The position numbers and the translations under genes are program-made. A stretch of 64,000 nucleotides of DNA, taken from the NCBI GenBank assembly GCA_028023455.1, contig JAQFVV010000030.1, positions 2,190,501 through 2,254,500 on the forward strand. The letters are read 5' to 3'. Source of the DNA: Epiperipatus broadwayi (Eukaryota; Onychophora; Udeonychophora; Euonychophora; Peripatidae). Of this stretch, positions 55,840 through 64,000 are shown one piece after another. The notes beneath the pieces were generated by a model. That model made no database searches. It was not told the DNA's origin and saw only the letters and a list, made by a program, of their open reading frames with translations. The stretch's first letter is position 1. Each line of letters starts with the position of its first letter.

Positions 55840-57160
55840 GTTACTTACGAGAAACAACCAAATACACCTAATTCAAGTAACTATTACTCTCTTGCATAAA
55901 ATTAAGATATCCCACTTACAGATACAAGATTTTATTAGTATGAAAAATAACAATCATTTATAAACAGAATTATCATTAGTTCTACTAGCGCCTGTAAGGC
56001 TTACAAAAATAATAATAAGACAGGTATAGTCTGTATAATTACCCTAGGTCGGTCTTTGGTACCTTCAGACCCGAATATCTGGTTCTCCTCCCATCGGTGG
56101 TCCTATTCTAAATTCGCGCTACACTTAAGTCAGAAAATCAGGACTGACACTAATCTGCTCTTTCTCTGCTAGATTATATCTACTCTTTGTTCTATTGTTT
56201 ATTCCTTATCAATGTTAATCACCAAATTATTCTGGGCTTATTTCTGAACTAATTAATTAAATTGTTCTTTACTTTTTTAATCCTTCATTTAATTAATTAT
56301 TTATTCGGATCTTCCATCTTGTTTTACACCTTGCTTTTTATAAAATATCTATATGAAAAACCATTTGTAATTTCTAATTTTCATTTTTATTAAATCAACT
56401 CATTTACTTTCACATATAATTATTTAACACTTTTAACTTCTGGAGTACACACAGTTTCACACGTATTTTCTCTTAATATTAACCGTACTACAACATAACA
56501 ATTACACTATTAAATACTTAACTGTTTTTAAGGAGGTGAAATAAATTTCTATAATACATCTTTTTAAGATATCATCATCTACTGCTTTCCACAGCAAAAT
56601 CACAGAAAAATAAACTTCAATATAAGGTTCAAAATCAACTTTTAAACAGTGAAGTTTATATTTCTCATAAGACCAATATCAAATTAAAAAATTAAACTCT
56701 TTTTTAAATATCAGTGAAGGCAGCAAGAAAAAACGTGTCAAATAATGAATCACTCACTATCATTTTTTAAAATGTAGCTTTCAGCAATTTAATTTCTCAA
56801 ATCATCATTACGATCATTAGAATACAAATGCGTATAATTGCCCTGATCATTTCTGGGTTATTTATTTATATATTACTATATTTATCACTTCAGAATCGCC
56901 TTTTTATGGTGTTAATTAAAATAATTTTTTCTATACGGTAACATAGCCAAATGATAAAAAACGTTTAAATGTATTAATTATTAATCTATTTTCATATTTT
57001 TATGTTCATAATCATTTCAATAAATACGTTTTCGAATAAGTGTTTTCTGGCTTCTTTCTGACAAAAAAAGGGGCTACTATTACCTAAATCAATATAAATT
57101 GCAGTACCAAAATAATGCGCTTTTCAATATTTTCATGCAAAATGGATGGAAAAAAATAAT
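55840..57160. other. A+T-rich spacer
   Basis: No gene recognised. CpG-bearing patch at 56040-56130 (CCTAGGTCGGTCTTTGGTAC) without assignable function. Confidence 0.45.
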
Positions 57161-57164
57161 ATAG

Positions 57165-58420
57165 TGGGAGAAATGCGGAGATAGTTTATTTGTAAGATAG
57201 ACAATTATATATGGTTTTTATAGATATAAAGAAGGCATACGATAGAGTAAATAGAAATAGATTATGGATAAGTTTAGTAAATTTGGGAATGGATAGAGCT
57301 AAAGTTTAGTGGATCTTATTAAGAGATTGTATAAAAATAATTACTATATGCTTCAGTTAGGGAGTATAGAATCAATTAAAGTTAAAAATGGAATGGGATT
57401 AAGGCAAGGATGTCCTATGGCATCTATTTTGTTTTGTTGTATTTGAAAGAAGTGGAGAGAGTAATAGAAAGATTAGGAAGAGAGCTACAAATAACATTAA
57501 TAGGTGGTAAGAGAGTATATACATTACTGGGTCTTTTAATTGTAAATGATGCCTTTTTGTGCACCCAAAAAAGGGAAAATATGGGAGTTATGCTGAAAAC
57601 ATGTGCAAGGTTGGATAAGGAGATGGGGATTAAATTTATTGAAAAAAAAATCAAAAGTAATGATGATTCATACTGGGGAAAGAGAAGACAAAGAATTTTT
57701 ATTGGGGGATGTAAAGTTAAGTGTGGTGAATAGATATAACTACTTGGAAATCATCTTAAGTAATGAGAGAAATTGCTTGGATGAATGGGGGGAAAAATTG
57801 ATAAACAAAGCAAAGAAATGAAAGAGACTGATAAAGAATTTAACAGTGTTTTCATATAATAAATATGATGTAGCTAGAATTATATCGAAGGGAGTGGCAG
57901 TAGTAGGGTTAACATATGCTAAAAATGCATAATGTGTAGGTAAAGGGGTGTTAGATTACTTAGAAAAAGTACAAAGAGAAGTAGGAAGACATACATTAGA
58001 TGCAGATGTGTGGATGGCAAAGGAGGCAATTCAAGGAGAAATGGGATGATCAAATTTTTATATGAGAGATGCAAAAAGCAAAATGAAAATGTTCAGTAGA
58101 TTGCAGTTTATGGATAATAAGAGAATATCCAAAATTGTATTTAATTGAGTTATGAATACAGAGCAGGCAACAAGATGAGTGAGAAAGGTGGTACAGTATG
58201 CAGAAGATTTGGATTAAGAATTTATGTCAGTATATTTACACAAAAGGTGGGATGATTGTGTTAGGAAAATTGTTGAGTGTAATAGTTGCAAGGAATGGGA
58301 TAGAAGAATAGATGCGTTAATAAAGAATAAGGAGTTGGGGAGATGGAGAACTAGTATGGAAAGTAAAAAAGAGTTTAAATATATATAGAAATAAACAGAA
58401 TATTAGGTGTGAGTTAATTT
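57165..58420 (+). pseudogene. LINE reverse transcriptase fossil
   Basis: RT motif A VFIDIKKAYDRVNRNRLWI from about 57214. GLRQGCPMASILFCC at about 57397 is the motif before the catalytic pair. The catalytic DD region at about 57535-57560 is decayed (LIVNDAFL). YNYLEIILSNERNCLDEWGE at about 57737 is the YLG-type block. LDYLEKVQREVGRHTL and AKEAIQGEMG, then FYMRDAKSKMKMFSRLQF follow, a typical LINE tail. Frames shift several times and stops are frequent. Clade unassigned; distinct from the RTE at 20549. Confidence 0.7.
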
Positions 58421-58539
58421 ATGATAATAGCAAAGAAAGTAGTTTACTATTTAAGGCTTGAACAGGACCTTTAGCAACAAGGAAATATACACACATATAA
58501 TAAGTAATGGTTGTGCTAAAGAAATATATTTAACCAAGT

Positions 58540-58993
58540 CAAAATAAGAGTCATAGATCACATGGCCCAATTCTCCTAAGCTTGTAAGAGAATTGGTTCA
58601 TGTGATTTATGACTTATTTTGACTATTTATAGTCTCTGCCTTAAGTCTAATGCAATGTTATATTGCTAAGACTACTAATATATGGTATGGCTGAAGATCT
58701 CCCAGCCCCATATAAGTATTTGAATTGGATAGCTGGGTTTGAAGATATGTAGGTGTCTGAAAATTTCAGATTTTCCACTCAATAGATAACTTTTAGATAA
58801 ATGCGGGCTTTGGGTTGGTATTTTTATATCTAGTGTCTGAAGCTATCCTAGCACCTCTCTGAGGAGTGCCAAAGCATAAAACCATGGTCAGAGGTTGTGG
58901 GAGGGGGGCTTCCTGACAGAAATATTTTAAATGCATTCTCTGGTTAAACATTTATCACAAAGCTTGTTGAGCAATTGGCAAATGCTCATTGTT
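58540..58993 (+). mobile_element. Retroposon R3 with 15-bp TSD, hairpin end and hammerhead-like core
   Basis: 454 bp flanked by the exact duplication TATATTTAACCAAGT (58525-58539 and 58994-59008). It opens with an inverted repeat (58537-58580 against 58583-58624, 42-bp arms), then CTAGTGTCTGAAGCTATCCT, the core at 58859-58882, and ends GCTTGTTGAGCAATTGGC, AAATGCTCATTG, homologous to the arm of the R3 copy at 30128-30390. Same plan as R1 and Ha: hairpin at the 5' end, core inside, no poly(A). Confidence 0.8.
58859..58882 (+). ncRNA. Hammerhead-like core in R3
   Basis: CTGAGGA, stem II GTGC-CAAA-GCAT, then AAAAC instead of GAAAC. First box canonical; G12 lost. Confidence 0.4.
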
Positions 58994-59485
58994 TATATTT
59001 AACCAAGTGTATTGCAAATTTATAAGTTTTCTACTCATCCCTAGATTCATGATCCATATGTACAAATCTTCAGATTACTTTTTTTACTATATGTATATAT
59101 CATAAACAATCTTTATTCGTCATGTGAATTAGAGTTTCAAAACTTGCACCATCTCAACTATTTTGTTAATCTGATATTTATATATATAAAAAATATGATT
59201 TGTTTTATTTTAAAGATTGAATTTTTTTTAGTCAAATATACTTCCATTATGGTTAACCCTTTAATGTAACACCAATATAATTTTCACACAGTGTAAGAAC
59301 ATATATTGCAATGGAAAGAAACAAGTAGCATATAGAGGAAAAAAACATTTATTTACTAGACAGTGAACGATAAAATGGAGCCACTACATACAAATAAAAT
59401 AACATTTTGGTTTACGAAAAAAGCATGAAAAATAAAATGTCTAAACTATTTCTAGTTTATGAGTGCCATGCAAATCAGGATATTT

Positions 59486-59591
59486 TTTCCATGTGTCAAA
59501 GCATCAGCCGGGAAGCGAACCTGCGAACCCGGGACAATTGCTTGTAATGCAGCTGTGCTGACCACTCGAGCATCAATGCTTGACGCAAATG
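59486..59591 (-). mobile_element. tRNA-derived SINE, subfamily B
   Basis: Minus strand: TCAAGCATTGATGCTCGAGT, GGTCAGCACAGC, TTACAAGCAATTGTCCCGGG, GCAGGTTCGCTTCCCGGC (B box), TGCTTTGACACATGG. An exact 14-bp duplication AAATCAGGATATTT lies at 59472-59485 and 59592-59605. The best preserved B copy. Confidence 0.92.
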
Positions 59592-59884
59592 AAATCAGGA
59601 TATTTAACCAGGGCATATTCCTACAACCTCTTCTTACCTTTGTTCCTTTAGCACTTATGACAAGTATATCAGAATTACAGATCATAAAACAAATAATATG
59701 TTGATAATATATGAGAAAATTATGTTATAAATTAGCAAAACATCTGCCACTCACAGATATACATTAAACCTAAAATAAAATAAATGGATGAATAAGAATA
59801 AGGACCACCATATAAATAACAACATAATTTATTACAAGTTACTATAATGATCAAATAACAATACAATTTATTTGTCCATAATAT

Positions 59885-60055
59885 TGTTACGAATAGATAA
59901 ATAAATAATAAAAATAAGATTGAAATAAACAACTATTTATATTATATTATTATCATCATTATTGTTATTATTATATAGTTATTAATAGTTGTTTATTTCA
60001 ATTTTATTTTGACTGATTATTTATTTATTACAAGTATTCGTGAATAAAATATAAC
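59885..60055. repeat. Imperfect inverted repeat, arms about 60 bp
   Basis: GTTACGAATAGATAAATAAA and TTGAAATAAACAACTATTTA on the left are mirrored by AATAGTTGTTTATTTCAATT and ATTTATTTATTAC...ATTCG on the right (59976-60055). A+T-rich, non-coding. Confidence 0.6.
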
Positions 60056-60059
60056 GCTA

Positions 60060-61040
60060 ATTAAATTAATGTCTAATGAAATAAGTAAATAAACAGTAAT
60101 ACAATAAATGCCTGATGTGATTAACATTCTAAACTCCAAATTTATTTATCTTAAAATTGTTATTTAAATACGTTCTTTATCTAGGATTGTCCTTCTATAT
60201 CTTTTTGCAAAAATAAATAAATATATTAAAAATTATTTATATGTGCCATGAATAAATCTATGTCCCATTATTAAAATTCATATATGTATGTAAGACCAAC
60301 TTAAAATATTTTGTTAAACAACAACACATCATTATTTTGACTGTACATTATAATTACTTGTCACTGTATGTTTATTTTTTATCTATAATTTATATTGATT
60401 TGTTAAATATTTTACTTATAAAGTTGAGAAAATTTTATACGACTATTTCAAGTTAATATTAATAGTTATAATATTTTTTTATAAATTATGCAGAATGAAT
60501 TTATCTCCCAAATATTTAATAAAATATTTGCCTTATTATGCCATTTTATTTTATTATCTTTTAAGTGGAAAACATCTTTATACTGTCAAGAACACATATA
60601 TTTCTCATTTTGCTTTTATATAAAAAATTTTTTTTAAAAATTTATCTTTTATTTAACCTACGTGGCTAATACAAACTATGACCATCATATAAATATAAGT
60701 TTCTCTTTAAGTTTACACAACAAATACAGTAATATATATGTTTAGTTTGCACATGAAATACAGAAGACTCAATCCTCAACATAAAATTTAATACAATCTT
60801 AGATGTGCCTTCTTTAATGATTAAACAAGTAAATAAATAATTCATAAGACCATGACAAGTAAATATCTTTTTACCAATGTATATAAAAAAATATCTGTCT
60901 AGTTTTATGAAATAAAGTCTATTTTATGTATTTCAAAAATATATATTTATAAGCACTTTTTTTACATTTATTTTAAAGATCAAAAATAATATACAAATAT
61001 AAAACTACTAAATATATTTCATTATTTCTTTTAAATTTAC
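60060..61040. other. A+T-rich spacer
   Basis: No gene recognised. Confidence 0.5.
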
Positions 61041-61047
61041 ATATATG

Positions 61048-61372
61048 GGTGTTTTCCTGAAGGTTTGTGATGATGGTGTTCTAGTTGTATTTTTATATTG
61101 GATTATTTCCATCGTCTAATATGGGCATTGAATGTCTTTAGAAAAATTTAACTTTATTTAAATATTCCAAATACATTCAACTGTTAATAACAGCCCTCAA
61201 ACAGATTAGTATATGCACAACATTTCTAGAGATATTATTCTCCCCTCTTCTTCAAGTGTTGTTGACCTGACTAGTGACAGTACTAGCTTGGGATTTGAAC
61301 CTGGACCCCTAGATTCTTGAGTATTAAATTTTAAGGTAACACTCTAACCAACTTAGCTATTCTGCTAAAGGC
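61048..61372 (-). mobile_element. SINE-C with tRNA head
   Basis: Minus strand: AATAGCTAAGTTGGTTAGAG (a clear A box of a TAGCTCAGTTGGTTAGAG-type tRNA, 61335-61367 region), B box GGTTCAAATCC at 61301-61291, then a body of about 240 bases shared with 42320-42577. It ends at CCTTCAGGAAAACA(CCC). About 325 bp, no coding capacity; unrelated to SINE-A/B. Pol III transcription is inferred from the boxes. Confidence 0.8.
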
Positions 61373-61379
61373 AACAGTC

Positions 61380-63530
61380 TGTATACTTTAATATACTTAT
61401 CTATGTGGTTCCTCCTGATTTTTCCTAAGAACAAAGTTGATTAGTGGTTTCCAATATAGTCACACTAGGTTGGCTTATGGGTGTATATAAAACCATTTTT
61501 TCAATGTTTTTAAATGTTATTCTTAGAATTAAACTTCCCCCAAAAATTAATAATTAAAAGAAACACCATTTTTGAATGCTACCCTTAGAAGTATAGCAAG
61601 TATAACTTTTCCATTAATTATATTTTGAAATAAACAAAGAAATAATAATAAAACAATATTACCATTTGAATCATTTTCTTTTGCTATAAAGTGTACTATT
61701 AAAAACTGTTTAGTTCATTTTCCTAAATTAAGATGCCTTGTTTTCTTCAGGCTCTTTAGGATCTGACAGGAATGACATTATTTGATGATTGAAATAGTTA
61801 TTATTTGAATCTGTGTCTTCTAATATTTTATGCATTCTTTCAATAATAGAATAATTATCAAATCAATTATATGGTGAGAAACCTAAATTTTAAGCTAATT
61901 GCCGATTCACTCAGTTCCTTGGAAATTCAGATGATGAGAGACACTTCCCTTTTTCTTTTTTTTATCCAGCAATTCATTTTATTTACAAGTTTAAAATAAA
62001 TATGTCCTTGTTTTATTATCAGATCTGGAAACAAATTTTTCTGTTACTTTTTACTATAAGAATTTAGATTATTCTACCTCATTATCTCACTATTAAAATG
62101 TAGAATTTTTCTATCAATATTTGTAACACAGCATTCTGATACAGTGTTCTATTCCAAAAAATTTATCATTGTGAATAAAAATAAAGTTTTACACATTAAT
62201 ATTTTTTTCTTTTAATATAATAATAATTAATTAGAATGATTTATTCTTTATCTCTTTTATTTTTTATATCATCAAGATTGATCATTAATATATATATATT
62301 CTAATAAAACAAATAAATATATTCGATGTTGTGTGGCACATTTATTTCTGCTCATCCACCCACACATTCTCACACTTCTTATGAAAAGGTTCCATATCCA
62401 TAGTCAAGATAGAAGTTGTATTTTATGTTTTGCTATCTTTATAACTATTATTAATTATTTATTTATAACAAAATTATATGAATTAATTACTTTAATCTAC
62501 AACAGCTAGAACATCAATTGTATAATGAAGTGGCTACATTGGTATGTGTTACACTTTTTTTAAAAAAAATTATTTGTTGACATAATTAAGATTCCAAATT
62601 TCATTTTTTATATGCATTTTTTAGAATAAGTATTATAATATTTACATAAAAAAATGAATAAGAAATATAACTATAGATTGCAAAAATGGAGATATAAAAT
62701 TACTTTTATTTATACCACTTCTGATACTGATGAGTTGATTGCCTTTTTTTACATAAAATTACAATCTCTTATTATAATGTATTAAAATTGGTTTCATTTA
62801 TTATAAGTGTTACAAAAAAGTATTATAATATTTGTATGAAAAAGTAGAAAAAAATAATCATAGATAGCAAAGAAAACAAACAAAAAAAAAATTATATTAG
62901 ACTACAGCTGTATGAGAAACTATATCACTAAATCTATAAAAAGTGCATAAAATATATAAAATTTAAACTAATTTGATTTTTGCAAAATACAGATACATCT
63001 AGAAAGCACTAAGGTGGGAACCTGTTCAATTTATAAAATTTTATAAAAATAGAGCAAAGATTATTTTTGTGGTATCACATAACATTTGTGGCCATTGAGT
63101 GTTAAAAAAAATTAATTAAATGATCTCACATTTATTCTATCTTTTTTTTTTTTTTTTACTATTCTCCTTTTAATAAATTGCTATTTTGAACTAACTGCTT
63201 CAATATATATACGAAAGTGTGATTTGTTATAAGATATAAAAAGTGAAAAAGTACATTTCAATACCTATTATAACAATCGTAGCAGAATTACATTTTTAAT
63301 GAATAATGTAATTTTAATAAACATGTATTTAAGAATAATTATAATATTAATGGAAAATGTACAATCTATGTTTTATAATGTGACTTTTAAATATAGTAGA
63401 TACAATAAAATTGTCAATAGTTACAGAACTGTGCAAAAACAATCTAAATGTTTGCAGAACATGTTTTCTTGGTTAAACTAATGATTCATCAGTTGAAGTA
63501 GAGTTTATAATACTAATTATCTTATATCCT
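61380..63530. other. A+T-rich spacer
   Basis: No gene recognised; T-rich and A-rich runs, TA repeats at about 62288 and 63205. Confidence 0.5.
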
Positions 63531-63531
63531 A

Positions 63532-63672
63532 TATATAAGGGATTTGAACTTAGACTTTCACATAACCTTCAACTCTCCATGTCATCTCCTATTGCTGATC
63601 AGGTGGATCAGCAATATGAGCTGGCATGGGGAGTTGAGGGTCATGTGAAAGTCTGAGTTTGAATCTTTTTTA
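63532..63672. repeat. R1 tRNA-like end as a hairpin
   Basis: 63532-63600 (GGGATTTGAACTTAGACTTT, CACATAACC) and 63606-63672 (GAGGGTCATGTGAAAGTCTG, AGTTTGAATC) are inverted copies around a 5-base loop AGGTG. This is the same tRNA-like segment with B box that forms the palindrome at 48115-48275, here without the hammerhead part. Confidence 0.75.
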
Positions 63673-63679
63673 TATTACA

Positions 63680-64000
63680 TTATATATGTACAGGTGTGTG
63701 TAAGCCTGCAAGTGTATTAAATTACTTATAGCCTATAGTAATATCTCTTTATATAAATACTGAAGTGTAGTATATACTATTTTTGAAGAGTAAAAGACAT
63801 AATTTTATATGCCTACAGTCTGTAACACATTTAGATAAGTAATATAATATTAAACACATTAAGGTGTTAAAATGGGTTTTAAAATGTCACTTGCTAGATT
63901 TTAGTCTTGAGTACAGTTGATGAATGAATATATTAACTGAATTCTGCAAGTGGTTGAATTATTTCTTATATTGAACTGTAGCTGGTGATCAAATTAAAAT
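63680..64000. other. A+T-rich end of window
   Basis: Nothing recognised. Confidence 0.5.

Overview
This is an A+T-rich stretch (about three quarters A+T by eye) of an animal genome, probably an invertebrate. I find no host protein-coding gene I can name and no genuine tRNA or rRNA gene. Nearly everything recognisable is mobile DNA: tRNA-derived SINEs, Penelope-like (PLE) remnants with GIY-YIG endonuclease, an RTE-type LINE and two other LINE fossils, an almost complete Gypsy element, a solo LTR, several hAT elements and many long inverted repeats. The mix (PLE, RTE, Mag/K02A2.6-like Gypsy, KIAA1586-like hAT, SPIN-like hAT) fits a spiralian or arthropod. CpG-type decay in the Gypsy LTRs suggests a DNA-methylating host. 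The species cannot be fixed from sequence alone.

Layout. 1-10 kb: SINEs, then a series of short retroposons carrying hammerhead-ribozyme-like cores, several folded back on themselves, with a hAT MITE at 9.4 kb. 9.96-10.7 kb: PLE fossil (minus), then a long (TA)n tract. 11.3-14 kb: a segment that keeps more G+C and CpG, with a TATA/initiator-like start, tRNA-like boxes and one possible exon. 15-17 kb: more hammerhead-core repeats. 17.9-21.8 kb: a roughly 0.9 kb repeat present twice, the second copy split by an RTE LINE with a 9-bp target duplication. 24-24.9 kb: two long inverted repeats. 25.4-27.5 kb: a coding-like fossil and short direct repeats. 27.5 and 30.1 kb: hammerhead-core retroposons. 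32.08-36.78 kb: Gypsy element with 348-bp LTRs, tRNA-Ser-type PBS, gag, pol and PPT, broken by stops and a frameshift. 37.2-37.7 kb: PLE endonuclease end followed by a hammerhead-like core. 42-43.6 kb: SINE and foldbacks. 44.4-49.3 kb: a nest of elements, with a SPIN-like MITE split by a hAT transposon that is itself split by two hammerhead-core retroposons. 51.7-52.3 kb: solo LTR. 54-64 kb: foldbacks, LINE fossil, a hammerhead-core retroposon with a 15-bp target duplication, SINEs, and A+T-rich DNA.

The most interesting signal is shared by otherwise different repeats. At least 21 sites in 64 kb have the layout CUGANGA, a short hairpin, then GAAA, which is the catalytic core plus stem II of a hammerhead ribozyme. 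Eleven keep both boxes intact. They lie in at least six repeat families, mostly as head-to-head inverted copies, and four such insertions have 11-15 bp target duplications. One family also carries a pol III B-box, and the only core found next to an identifiable retroelement protein follows a PLE endonuclease. I infer a population of PLE-derived, non-autonomous, ribozyme-bearing retroposons that integrate as hairpins. Hammerheads in PLEs are known; this foldback, tRNA-associated arrangement is the part worth checking.
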